In this document: positions 27,610 through 36,536 of the stretch, one piece after another
Layout: each line of letters opens with the position of its first letter
How positions within the stretch are numbered: the stretch's first letter is position 1
From: Microbacterium sp. SS28
GTDB taxonomy: Bacteria; Actinomycetota; Actinomycetes; Actinomycetales; Microbacteriaceae
Direction of reading: 5' to 3'
NCBI RefSeq assembly: GCF_022761035.1
Contig: NZ_JAKWJP010000005.1
Coordinates: 258,794-322,793 of the forward strand
Length of the DNA: 64,000 bases
Program-made: the position numbers and the translations under genes
The notes under the pieces: generated by a model
Database searches by the model: none
The model's input: only the letters and a program-made list of their open reading frames with translations
What the model was told of the DNA's origin: nothing

Positions 27610-29139
27610 ATGTTCCGATGGAAGGCCACAGCAGCCGCTCTGGCGGTCGCCGCCATCGCCCTCACCGGATGCGCCGCGAGCGGCGACTCGGGATCGGGTG
27701 ACGGCGAAGGGGGCGGCACCCTCACGCTCGGTGCGCTCCTCGCCCCGACGACGTTCGACCCGGCGGGCTCGGAGTGGGGCAACCGCGCCCCCTTCTACCA
27801 GTCGGTCTACGACACGCTTCTCCTCGCGACGCCCGAAGGGACGATCGAGCCCTGGCTCGCGACCGAGTGGTCGTACAACGACGACAGCACGGTCCTGACG
27901 ATCACGCTCCGCGACGACGTCACGTTCAGCGACGGATCCACCCTCGACTCCGCCGACGTCGTGGCGACGATGCAGCGCTCCAAGGACGGCGCCGGCCCCG
28001 ACAAGGGCTACTTCAACAACGTGTCCACGATCGAGGCGCCCGACGCCACGACGGTCGTCCTGACGCTCAGCGCGCCCGACCCGGCACTCCTGAGCTACCT
28101 CACCCGCACCGCAGGGCTCGTCGCGAGCTCGGAGTCGCTGGAGAGCGCCGACATCGACACCACGCCGGTGGGCTCAGGCCCCTACGTGCTCGACACGAGC
28201 GCGACCGTCAGCGGCACGAGCTACGCGTACACGAAGAACAAGGACTACTGGAACCCGGACGCGCAGCACTACGACAAGCTCGTCATCAACGTCCTGGGTG
28301 ACGTGACCGCCGCGCTGAACGCCATCAAGGCGGGCGAGGCGAACGGCGTGAAGCTCGCCAACAACGACAACCTCGCCGAGGTCGAGGGCGCCGGCTGGAC
28401 GATCAACGCCAACGAGCTCGACTTCCAGGGCCTGCTCCTGCTGGATCGCGCGGGCACCCAGGCACCCGAGCTCGCCGACGTCAAGGTTCGTCAGGCGATC
28501 AACTACGCGTTCGACCGCGCAGGCCTCCTCAAGGCGATCGGCGCCGACAAGGGCACTGTGACGACGCAGGTCTTCAACGCCGCGAGCGCCGCGTACGACC
28601 CCTCGCTCGACGAGTACTACACGTATGACCCCGAGAAGGCGAAGGAACTCCTCACGGAGGCCGGCTACCCCGATGGCTTCACGCTGAGCATGCCTTCGGT
28701 GACGGCATTCGGCACAGCGGCCCCCACGCTCGTCCAGCAGCAGCTGGCCGACGTCGGAATCACCGTCGAATACACCGAGGTTCCCCTGAGCAACTTCATC
28801 GCCGACCTGCTGGCCCCGAAGTACCCGGCGTCGTTCATGGCTCTCGAGCAGAACCCGGACTGGCAGCTGGTCCAGTTCATGATCTCCCCGACCGCGGTGT
28901 TCAACCCGTTCCACTACGAGGACCCGCAGGTGAACGAGTACATCCAGCAGATGCAGTTCGGCGACGAGGCTGCGCAGGAGACGGCAGCCAAGGAGCTCAA
29001 CGCCTACATCGTCGAGCAGGGCTGGTTCGCCCCGTTCTTCCGCGTGCAGGGCAGCGTTGCGACCGACGCCAACACGTCAGTCGAGATGCTTCCGACGAAC
29101 GCCTTCCCGGCCATCTACGACTTCGTCCCGAAGTCCTAG
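27610..29139 (+). CDS. ABC transporter substrate-binding lipoprotein, peptide/oligosaccharide family 5
   Basis: A 509-residue extracellular solute-binding protein of the DppA/OppA family. The lipobox LTGC places the lipid-modified Cys at residue 21, after a short hydrophobic signal. A Gly/Ser/Glu linker leads to the family-5 domain (DPAGSEWGNRAPFYQSVYD, later VRQAINYAFDR). This family binds peptides, nickel or oligosaccharides. As first gene of an operon that otherwise encodes glycosidases, a plant oligosaccharide is the likely ligand. AAGGA precedes the ATG. A strong hairpin after the stop probably keeps its expression above that of the permeases. Confidence 0.9.
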   Translation: MFRWKATAAALAVAAIALTGCAASGDSGSGDGEGGGTLTLGALLAPTTFDPAGSEWGNRAPFYQSVYDTLLLATPEGTIEPWLATEWSYNDDSTVLTITLRDDVTFSDGSTLDSADVVATMQRSKDGAGPDKGYFNNVSTIEAPDATTVVLTLSAPDPALLSYLTRTAGLVASSESLESADIDTTPVGSGPYVLDTSATVSGTSYAYTKNKDYWNPDAQHYDKLVINVLGDVTAALNAIKAGEANGVKLANNDNLAEVEGAGWTINANELDFQGLLLLDRAGTQAPELADVKVRQAINYAFDRAGLLKAIGADKGTVTTQVFNAASAAYDPSLDEYYTYDPEKAKELLTEAGYPDGFTLSMPSVTAFGTAAPTLVQQQLADVGITVEYTEVPLSNFIADLLAPKYPASFMALEQNPDWQLVQFMISPTAVFNPFHYEDPQVNEYIQQMQFGDEAAQETAAKELNAYIVEQGWFAPFFRVQGSVATDANTSVEMLPTNAFPAIYDFVPKS

Positions 29140-29146
29140 CAGCCAC

Positions 29147-29181
29147 TCCGGCCCGCCCGACACCCGATCGGGCGGGCCGGA
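29147..29181 (+). terminator. Intra-operon hairpin (attenuator or mRNA stabiliser)
   Basis: TCCGGCCCGCCCG (29147-29159) pairs perfectly with CGGGCGGGCCGGA (29169-29181) over 13 bp, loop of nine bases. It lies between the binding-protein gene and the permease gene, the usual place for a hairpin that partly ends transcription or protects the upstream message. Confidence 0.75.
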
Positions 29182-29216
29182 CCCCTCTCTCACTTCCCTG
29201 AGATCTGGAGCGCAGC

Positions 29217-30158
29217 ATGCTCACGTTCATCATCAGACGCATCCTCGCCGGCGTCGTCCTCCTCTTCGTCATCTCCGCCCTCTCGTTCGGTCTGCTGTAT
29301 CTCGACAGCGCCAACGTCGCGCGGCGGATCCTCGGTCAGAACGCCACCCCCGAGGCTGTCGTGCAGCTGACCGAGAAGCTCGGTCTCAACCGGCCCCTGG
29401 TCGTGCAGTACTGGGACTGGCTCACGAACGCCCTGACCGGCGACCTCGGCCGCTCGTGGTTCAACGGCCAGCTCGTCTCGGTGAGCCTCTCGGGTCGCAT
29501 CGCCGTGACCCTGTCGATCGTCATCGGGACGACGCTCGTGTCGGCGATCATCGCCGTCATCCTCGGCGTCCTCGCCGCCCGCCGTGGCGGCGCAGTCGAC
29601 GGCACCGTCCAGGTCGTCTCGGTGCTGGGCTTCGCGATCCCGGGCTTCCTCATCGCCCTCTACCTCGTCCTGATCTTCGCGATCAACCTGCAGTGGTTCA
29701 AGGCCACCGGCTACATACCCATAACCGAGTCCTTCACGGGCTGGCTGTCATCCGTGACGCTGCCGATCGCCGCTCTCTCGCTCGGCGCGATCGCCGCCGT
29801 CACGCAGCAGGTGCGCGGATCGATGATCGACGCCATGTCGCGCGACTACGTCCGCACGCTCCGCGCCCGCGGCCTGAGCAGCAACAGCGTCGTCTACAAG
29901 CACGCGCTGCGCAACGCCGGAGGACCTGCCCTCGCGATCCTCGCGGTGCAGTTCATCGGCCTCCTCGGCGGCGCCGTCATCGTCGAGCAGGTCTTCGCCC
30001 TCCCGGGCATGGGCCAGCTCACCGTCCAGGCGGGCGTCCAGAACGACATCCCCGTGATGATGGGCCTCGTCGTGGCCTACGCCGTCATCGTCCTCATCAT
30101 CAATCTGACCATCGACCTCGCGCAGGCTGCGCTCAACCCGAAGGTGCGACTGTCATGA
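29217..30158 (+). CDS. ABC transporter permease, DppB-type
   Basis: A 313-residue membrane permease with six hydrophobic segments and the BPD_transp_1 domain. The EAA-loop region is DAMSRDYVRTLRARGLSSN, followed by HALRNA and the conserved ALPGMGQL. The N-terminal IIRRILAGVVLLFVISALSF is the usual first helix of this family. GGAG stands upstream of the ATG. Its stop overlaps the start of the next gene (ATGA). Confidence 0.92.
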   Translation: MLTFIIRRILAGVVLLFVISALSFGLLYLDSANVARRILGQNATPEAVVQLTEKLGLNRPLVVQYWDWLTNALTGDLGRSWFNGQLVSVSLSGRIAVTLSIVIGTTLVSAIIAVILGVLAARRGGAVDGTVQVVSVLGFAIPGFLIALYLVLIFAINLQWFKATGYIPITESFTGWLSSVTLPIAALSLGAIAAVTQQVRGSMIDAMSRDYVRTLRARGLSSNSVVYKHALRNAGGPALAILAVQFIGLLGGAVIVEQVFALPGMGQLTVQAGVQNDIPVMMGLVVAYAVIVLIINLTIDLAQAALNPKVRLS

Positions 30159-32041
30159 CCGCCATCGAAGTCCCGCCGGCGATTCCCGTCCCGCACGTCA
30201 AGACGTCGATCATGCGTCGGCTCGTGCGCAAGCCCGTCGGCCTCATCGCACTCCTCTACCTCGCGTTCGTCGTCCTGATGGCGATCATCGGACCGTTCAT
30301 CGCTCCGTACGACCCCAACCAGGCCTCGCTGCAGCTCGTCCTCGCACCGCCGAGCGCCGAGCACCTGCTCGGCAACGACAGTGCGGGTCGCGACGTCCTC
30401 TCGCGACTGCTGTGGGCGACCTCCGTGACACTCGCCGCGGCATCCCTCGCCGTCGTCACGGCGCTCGTCATCGGCGTCATCGCGGGCCTCATCGCCGGCT
30501 ACTTCAAGGGCTGGTTCGATGGGATGGCGTCGTGGGTGACGTCGCTCATCATGGCTCTGCCCGGCATCGTCGTCCTGATCGCGGCCCGCGCCGTGCTCGG
30601 CCCGTCGGTGTGGTGGGCGATGCTCATCTTCGGCATCCTGCTCTCCACCGCCTACTACCGCCTCACGTACGCGGCCGTCGTCGGCGTCCGGGGCGAGCTC
30701 TACGTCGACGCCGCGCGGGTGTCGGGCCTGTCCGACATGCGGATCATCGGCCGCCACATCCTGTCGGTCGTCCGGGCGCCGATCATCATCCAGACCGCGA
30801 TCATCGCGGGCATCGCGATCGGCATCCAGTCCGGCCTCGAGTTCCTGGGTCTCGGTGACATGACGATCCCCACGTGGGGCTCGATGCTCAGCGACGGCTT
30901 CGCGAACATCTATCGGCAGCCGCTGCTCATGCTGTGGCCGTCCCTCGCGATCGCGACGACGTGCATCGCCCTGACGCTCCTCGCCAACGCGATGCGCGAC
31001 GTGCTCGAGCGCACCGCGACCGTCCGTCGCCGTCGCCGTCGCGCCGTGTCGTCCGCGACCTCGTCGATCGCGGCAGTCACGACGTCGATCGCGACGAGCG
31101 GAGGGGATGCCGCACCCATCGAGGACTCGACGGAGCTGCCGGTCATCGGCGAGACGATCGTCCACCCGGACGACGTCAGCACGGCACAGCGTCCGCAGGA
31201 GGCGGTGCTGTCGATCCGCGACCTGCGCGTCGCGTATCAGCAGCCCGAGGGCGCCGACATCGAGGTCGTCCACGGCGTCTCGCTCGATGTGCGCAAGGGC
31301 GAGATCCACGGCCTGATCGGCGAGTCCGGCTCGGGCAAGACGCAGACGGCGTTCGCCGTCCTGGGCCTGCTGCCCCGCGGCGGTCACGTCTCGGCCGGCT
31401 CGATCGACTACGAGGGAACGCAGCTTGCGGATGCCTCGGAGCGCGTCTACGCGGGCATCCGCGGCAAGCGCATCGGCTACATCCCGCAGGAGCCCATGTC
31501 GAACCTCGACCCGTCGTTCAAGATCGGCTACCAGCTGGTCGAGCCGCTGCGCAGGAACCTCGGGCTCTCGACCAAGGAGGCGACGGCCCGCTCGCTCGCG
31601 CTGCTGGACCGCGTCGGCATCCCGAACCCGAAGCGCACGTTCGACGCCTACCCGTTCGAGGTCTCGGGCGGCATGGCGCAGCGCGTCCTCATCGCGGGCG
31701 CCGTCTCGACGGACCCCGACCTCATCGTCGCCGACGAGCCCACGACGGCCCTCGACGTGACGGTGCAGGCCGAGGTGCTCGACCTGCTGCGCGACCTGCA
31801 GCGCGAGCGCGGCATGGCGATGCTGCTCGTGACGCACAACTTCGGCGTCGTCGCCGACCTGTGCGACCGCGTGTCGGTCATGCAGCAGGGCCTGTTCGTC
31901 GAACAGGGCCCCGTCCGCACGATCCTCACCAACCCGTCGCACCCGTACACGCAGTCGCTGCTGGACGCGATCCTCGACGAGGGTCCCGCTCGGCCGCCGC
32001 TGACCACCGCAGGCATCGGCTCGGAAGGAGCACGGTCATGA
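30155..32041 (+). CDS. ABC transporter permease-ATPase fusion (DppC-DppD type)
   Basis: A single 628-residue chain joining two normally separate subunits. Residues 1-290 are a DppC-type permease: first helix, NDSAGRDVLSRLLW, and the EAA loop VDAARVSGLSDMRIIGRHI. A linker of about 65 residues starts with a run of Arg and is Ser/Thr-rich. From about 350 comes an oligopeptide-type ATPase with Walker A GESGSGKT, Q-loop YIPQEP, signature VSGGMAQR and Walker B LIVADEP. Overlaps of 4 bp on both sides show a tight operon. Such fusions are known in actinobacteria but uncommon. Confidence 0.93.
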   Translation: MTAIEVPPAIPVPHVKTSIMRRLVRKPVGLIALLYLAFVVLMAIIGPFIAPYDPNQASLQLVLAPPSAEHLLGNDSAGRDVLSRLLWATSVTLAAASLAVVTALVIGVIAGLIAGYFKGWFDGMASWVTSLIMALPGIVVLIAARAVLGPSVWWAMLIFGILLSTAYYRLTYAAVVGVRGELYVDAARVSGLSDMRIIGRHILSVVRAPIIIQTAIIAGIAIGIQSGLEFLGLGDMTIPTWGSMLSDGFANIYRQPLLMLWPSLAIATTCIALTLLANAMRDVLERTATVRRRRRRAVSSATSSIAAVTTSIATSGGDAAPIEDSTELPVIGETIVHPDDVSTAQRPQEAVLSIRDLRVAYQQPEGADIEVVHGVSLDVRKGEIHGLIGESGSGKTQTAFAVLGLLPRGGHVSAGSIDYEGTQLADASERVYAGIRGKRIGYIPQEPMSNLDPSFKIGYQLVEPLRRNLGLSTKEATARSLALLDRVGIPNPKRTFDAYPFEVSGGMAQRVLIAGAVSTDPDLIVADEPTTALDVTVQAEVLDLLRDLQRERGMAMLLVTHNFGVVADLCDRVSVMQQGLFVEQGPVRTILTNPSHPYTQSLLDAILDEGPARPPLTTAGIGSEGARS

Positions 32042-32895
32042 GCATCCTGCTCGATGTGAAGGACCTCGAGGTCGCCTATCCCGGCAAGGGGTTCCGCGCC
32101 AAGCCGTTCCAGGCCCTCAAAGGCGTCTCGCTCGACATCAAGCCCGGCGAGACCGTCGGTCTCGTCGGCGAGTCGGGTTCGGGAAAGACGACCCTCGGTC
32201 GCGCCGTACTGGGCCTCGCGCCGGTCACAGGCGGATCGATCGCGTACGCCGGGCGCGAGATCGGCCACCTCAAGCGCCGCGAGCGCCGAGCGCTGTCCAG
32301 CGAGATCCAGGTCGTGTTCCAGGACCCGTACTCGTCGCTCAACCCGTCGCTCACGGTCGAGCAGATCCTCGCCGAGCCGCTCACGGCGCGCGGCGTCCCG
32401 GGCAAGGACGCGAAGGCCCGCGTGCGCGAACTGCTCGACAAGGTCGGCATGCCCGCGAACGCCGCGGGCCGCCTGCCGCGCGAGTTCTCAGGCGGTCAGC
32501 GGCAGCGCGTCGCGATCGCACGCGCGCTCGCCCTGGACCCGAAGCTCATCGTGTGCGACGAGCCGGTCTCGGCGCTCGACCTGTCGACCCAGGCGCGCGT
32601 CCTCGATCTCTTCATCGAGATCCAGGAGCGCACCGGCGTCGCGTACCTCTTCATCTCGCACGACCTCGCCGTCGTCCGCCACATCAGCCACCGCGTCGCG
32701 GTGATGTACCACGGCGAGCTCGTAGAGACCGGCGAGGGCGACCAGGTCACCGCGCGTCCCGCGCACCCCTACACGCAGCGGCTGTTCCTCGCCGCGCCCG
32801 TGCCCAACCCCGACGAACAGGCCGAGCGCCGCATCGCGCGCCGTCGCCTCATCGACGAGCAGGCCGCCGCACAGACCGAAGGACAAGCCGCATGA
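32038..32895 (+). CDS. ABC transporter ATP-binding protein, DppF-type
   Basis: The second ATPase of the importer, 285 residues. Walker A GESGSGKT, Q-loop VFQDPYSSLNPS, signature FSGGQRQR, Walker B LIVCDEP and H-loop LFISHDLAVV are all present, and the C-terminal oligopeptide-transporter extension (ARPAHPYTQRL) identifies the peptide/nickel family. It is overlapped on both sides (ATGA), including by the GH3 glycosidase gene downstream, which ties import directly to hydrolysis. Confidence 0.94.
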   Translation: MSILLDVKDLEVAYPGKGFRAKPFQALKGVSLDIKPGETVGLVGESGSGKTTLGRAVLGLAPVTGGSIAYAGREIGHLKRRERRALSSEIQVVFQDPYSSLNPSLTVEQILAEPLTARGVPGKDAKARVRELLDKVGMPANAAGRLPREFSGGQRQRVAIARALALDPKLIVCDEPVSALDLSTQARVLDLFIEIQERTGVAYLFISHDLAVVRHISHRVAVMYHGELVETGEGDQVTARPAHPYTQRLFLAAPVPNPDEQAERRIARRRLIDEQAAAQTEGQAA

Positions 32896-35324
32896 CGACC
32901 CCGACGACCTCCGCCCAGCCCGCATCCGTGCAGCACCTCGTGCCGCTGCTCGAGCAGCTCACGCTCGAGCAGAAGGCGGCGCTCGTCCAGGGCGCCGACT
33001 TCTGGACGACCGTGCCGCTCCCCGAGATCGGCCTGCGCGCCATCACCCTCTCGGACGGCCCCGCCGGCGTCCGCGGCCCCCGCTGGGACGAGCGCGAGCC
33101 CTCGCTCAACCTCCCCTCGGGATCGGCGCTCGCCGCCTCGTGGGATGTCGACCTCGCCTATCGCTACGGCGCGGCCGCGGCATCCGAAGCCCGCCGCAAG
33201 GGCGTCGACGTCGTCCTCGGACCGACGATCAACCTGCACCGCTCCCCCCTCGGTGGCCGTCACTTCGAGTGCTTCAGCGAAGACCCCGAGCTGACCGCGG
33301 GCCTCGCCGACGCGTACGTCCGCGGACTGCAGGACAACGGCGTCGGCGCGTGCCCCAAGCACTACGTCGCGAACGACTCCGAGACCGACCGCTTCACCGT
33401 CGACGTCCGCGTCGACGAGCGCTCGCTGCGCGAGCTGTACCTCGCACCCTTCGAGCGCGCCGTCGAGGACGGCGGCGCGTGGACCATCATGAGCGCCTAC
33501 AACTCCGTCGACGGCGTCACGATGACCGAGAACGACCTGCTCGAGACACCCCTCAACAGCGAGTGGGGCTTCGACGGCGTCGTCATCAGCGACTGGACCG
33601 CCGTGCGCTCGCTCGACGCGATCCCCGCCGCTCAGGACCTCGCGATGCCCGGCCCCGCGCCCGCGTTCGCCGATCTCATCGAGGCCGTCCGCGACGGCCG
33701 CGTGAACGAGGCCGACATCGACCGCAAGGTCCTGCGCCTCCTGCTGCTCGCCGAGCGCGTCGGCGCTCTCGAGGGCACCGAGCCCACGACGCCCGCGCCG
33801 CTCGACGGCGTCGCGTTCACGCGTGAGGCCGGCATCGCCGGCACCGTGCTGCTCGCGAACGACGGCGTGCTGCCGCTCGACGCCTCGTCGCTCGGCAGGA
33901 TCGCCGTCATCGGCCACAACGCCCGTGAAGCCCGCACGCAGGGCGGCGGCAGCGCGACAGTACTCCCCGAGCACATCACGTCGCCGCTCGAGGGCATCCG
34001 TCGCACCTTCGCGGGTGCGGAGGTCGACTACGAGCTCGGCGCGGTCGTGCAGGACGGCGTCGCCGAGATCCCGCTCGAGCAGCTCACCAACCCCGTCACC
34101 GGTGAGCCCGGTGTGCGTGTCACATTCTTCGACGCCGACGGGTCCCAGATCTTCACCGAGGACCGCCGCGCGACCGCGCTCGTGTGGTTCGGCGGCGATG
34201 CGCCCATCGGAGCGAGCCGTCAGGTCACGGTCGAGGGCGTCTACACTCCTGCGGAGTCGGGCGAGATCCTCCTCGGCTTCGCGGGTGCCAACCCCGGCCG
34301 CCTCTTCGTCGATGACGCCCTCGTGCTCGACGACTCCCCCGTGATCGAGGGCACCGACCTCGGCGCGGCCTTCCTCAACCCGCCGTCGCTCACGGCTCCC
34401 GTCACGGTCGTCGAGGGCGAGCCCCGCCGCTTCCGCGCCGAGATCGCGCTCGCCCCGGGAGGCGCCCTCGCGGGTGCGCTCTCGCTGACGGTCGGCATCG
34501 CGCCCGACGACTCCGACCCCGACGCGCTCATCGCGCGCGCCGTCGCGTCGGCCGCGGCATCCGATGTCGCGATCGTCGTCGTCGGCACCAACTCGAAGGT
34601 CGAGTCCGAGGGCTACGACCGCGAGAACCTCGACCTGCCCGGCCGCCAGGACGACCTCGTCCGCGCCGTCGCCGCGACCGGTACGCGCACGATCGTCGTC
34701 GTCAACGCGGGCTCGCCCGTCGTCCTGCCGTGGGCGGACGACGTGTCGGCGGTCGTGCAGGGCTACTTCGGCGGCCAGGAGTTCGGATCGGCGCTCGCAG
34801 CCGTCCTGAGCGGCGCAGCCGAGCCGGGCGGACGCCTCCCGACGACCTGGCCCGCCGCGCTCGCGGACGTCCCGGTCACCGACGTCACGCCGCAGGACGG
34901 CGTCCTGACCTACCCCGAGGGCCTGCACATCGGCTACCGCGCGTGGCTCAAAGATGCCGCTGAGCCGGCATTCCCCTTCGGCCACGGCCTGGGCTACACG
35001 ACGTGGTCGTGGGGCGTCGCGCAGCGCGTCGGCGACGCGCTCGAGGTGACTCTCGCCAACACGGGCGACCGGACCGGCAAGCAGGTCGTGCAGGTCTACG
35101 CCGAGCGGGCCGACTCCGCGGTGGAGCGCCCCGAGCGCTGGCTCGTCGGATTCGCGACAGTGAGCGCCGCTCCCGGCGAGACGGTCACGGCGCGGGTCGA
35201 GATCCCCGCCCGCCGCCTCGCGCACTGGGCGGGCGAGTGGGTCGTCGAGCCCGGCGCCTTCACTCTGCGGGCCGGATCCTCGGTCGCGACCCTGCCGCTC
35301 TCGCTCGACTGGGACGTCGCGTGA
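32892..35324 (+). CDS. GH3 glycoside hydrolase with PA14 insertion
   Basis: An 810-residue cytoplasmic family-3 glycosidase. The barrel carries KHYVANDSE and the nucleophile Asp234 in VVISDWTAV. The second domain holds GYDRENLDLPG; a PA14-like beta-sandwich is inserted at about 400-530 (VTFFDADGSQIF, FVDDALVLDD). A fibronectin-III-like domain ends the protein (DRTGKQVVQVYAE). PA14-bearing GH3 enzymes include beta-glucosidases acting on branched or substituted glucosides. It differs from the GH3 at 4808-7078 by the PA14 domain and by lacking the helical C-terminal tail. Confidence 0.91.
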   Translation: MTTPTTSAQPASVQHLVPLLEQLTLEQKAALVQGADFWTTVPLPEIGLRAITLSDGPAGVRGPRWDEREPSLNLPSGSALAASWDVDLAYRYGAAAASEARRKGVDVVLGPTINLHRSPLGGRHFECFSEDPELTAGLADAYVRGLQDNGVGACPKHYVANDSETDRFTVDVRVDERSLRELYLAPFERAVEDGGAWTIMSAYNSVDGVTMTENDLLETPLNSEWGFDGVVISDWTAVRSLDAIPAAQDLAMPGPAPAFADLIEAVRDGRVNEADIDRKVLRLLLLAERVGALEGTEPTTPAPLDGVAFTREAGIAGTVLLANDGVLPLDASSLGRIAVIGHNAREARTQGGGSATVLPEHITSPLEGIRRTFAGAEVDYELGAVVQDGVAEIPLEQLTNPVTGEPGVRVTFFDADGSQIFTEDRRATALVWFGGDAPIGASRQVTVEGVYTPAESGEILLGFAGANPGRLFVDDALVLDDSPVIEGTDLGAAFLNPPSLTAPVTVVEGEPRRFRAEIALAPGGALAGALSLTVGIAPDDSDPDALIARAVASAAASDVAIVVVGTNSKVESEGYDRENLDLPGRQDDLVRAVAATGTRTIVVVNAGSPVVLPWADDVSAVVQGYFGGQEFGSALAAVLSGAAEPGGRLPTTWPAALADVPVTDVTPQDGVLTYPEGLHIGYRAWLKDAAEPAFPFGHGLGYTTWSWGVAQRVGDALEVTLANTGDRTGKQVVQVYAERADSAVERPERWLVGFATVSAAPGETVTARVEIPARRLAHWAGEWVVEPGAFTLRAGSSVATLPLSLDWDVA

Positions 35325-36448
35325 CGACGGAGGCCCGCCTCCTGCACGGGACCGCGGACGACCGGCTGGGCGAGATCGCAGACCGCCTCGAGGGATTCCT
35401 CGCGGCGGATCCCGACCTCTCGTTCCAGGCGGCCGCCTTCCACGACGGCGCGCCCGTGCTCGACGTGTGGGGCGGACCGCACCTGGCCGAGGACTCGGTC
35501 ATGGTGCCGTTCTCCGTCACCAAGAACACGATCGGGCTGTCGGTCGGGCTGCTCGTCGAGCGCGGCGAGCTCGACCTCGACGCGCTCGTGGTCGACTGCT
35601 GGCCCGAGTTCGGGGCGCATGGCAAGGACCGCGTGACCGTGCGGCAGCTGCTGTCGCACCAGGCCGGACTGCCGCAGGCGACGCCCGCGCTCACGGTCGC
35701 CGAGCTGCTCGATGACCACGCCGCCGCCGAGCGGCTCGCCGCCACGACCCCGTTCTGGTACCCCGGCACGGCATTCGGCTACCACGGCATCACGATCGGC
35801 AACCTCGCGTCGGAGCTCGTGTTCCGCGTGACGGGACGCACCCTCCACGAGTTCTACGAGCAGGAGATCCGCGCACCGCACGGCATCGACTTCTACCTCG
35901 GGCTGCCCGCCGACCAGGACGCGCGCAAGGCGCGCACCCTCCCGATGATCAAGCCGGTCGCCGACACATCGACGATGTACGCGTCGCTCCTCGCACCGCT
36001 CGCGTTCGGGATGCCGGGGCCCCAGGTCGACCTCGCCAACGACGAGGTGAGCTGGCGCTTCGGCCACCCCGCCGTGTCGGGCACGGGCACGGCTCGCGGC
36101 CTCGCCCGCCTGTTCGCGGCGGCGGTCACCGGCGTCGACGGCGCCGCGCCCTTCCTCTCGGCCGAGACCGTCCTGACGATCGGCCAGCAGCAGGTGCGCG
36201 GTTACGACGAGGTGCTCGGCCAGCCGCATCGCTCGCACTCGATCGTGTTCCAGAAGCCGACGCCGACGCTCGCCTTCGGCGGGCCGCGCGCCTTCGGCCA
36301 CGACGGCGCGATGGGCGCGCTCGCGTGCGTCGACCCCGACACGGGCATCGCCTTCGCCTGGACGATCGCCCGCGGCCCGTGGCCGGGCGGCGCCGACCCG
36401 CGGGCGCTGACCCTGGCGAGCGATCTGGGCACGATCCTCTCGCGCTGA
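35321..36448 (+). CDS. Serine hydrolase of the beta-lactamase/esterase EstB family
   Basis: A 375-residue protein of the class-C beta-lactamase fold. The catalytic SxxK is SVTK (Ser65-Lys68), followed by LLSHQAGLP and a YHG motif that would supply the Tyr; HDG near the C-terminus corresponds to the KTG-like position. There is no signal peptide, so it does not act on cell-wall peptides or external antibiotics; such cytoplasmic enzymes are mostly esterases. Coupled by GTGA to the GH3 gene, it may remove acyl groups from imported oligosaccharides. Confidence 0.86.
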   Translation: MTTEARLLHGTADDRLGEIADRLEGFLAADPDLSFQAAAFHDGAPVLDVWGGPHLAEDSVMVPFSVTKNTIGLSVGLLVERGELDLDALVVDCWPEFGAHGKDRVTVRQLLSHQAGLPQATPALTVAELLDDHAAAERLAATTPFWYPGTAFGYHGITIGNLASELVFRVTGRTLHEFYEQEIRAPHGIDFYLGLPADQDARKARTLPMIKPVADTSTMYASLLAPLAFGMPGPQVDLANDEVSWRFGHPAVSGTGTARGLARLFAAAVTGVDGAAPFLSAETVLTIGQQQVRGYDEVLGQPHRSHSIVFQKPTPTLAFGGPRAFGHDGAMGALACVDPDTGIAFAWTIARGPWPGGADPRALTLASDLGTILSR

Positions 36449-36536
36449 CACCCAATCCGACGATCCGCAACGGCACAGCCTGCCACCACCTCGAACCCGC
36501 ATCCACGCCGCGCGCGGCATCCCGAACGGACACGAC

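Noticed and set aside
35321..36448. Antibiotic-resistance beta-lactamase
   Set aside because: No signal peptide, coupled to glycosidases, and motifs fit the EstB-type esterases better than true class C enzymes.
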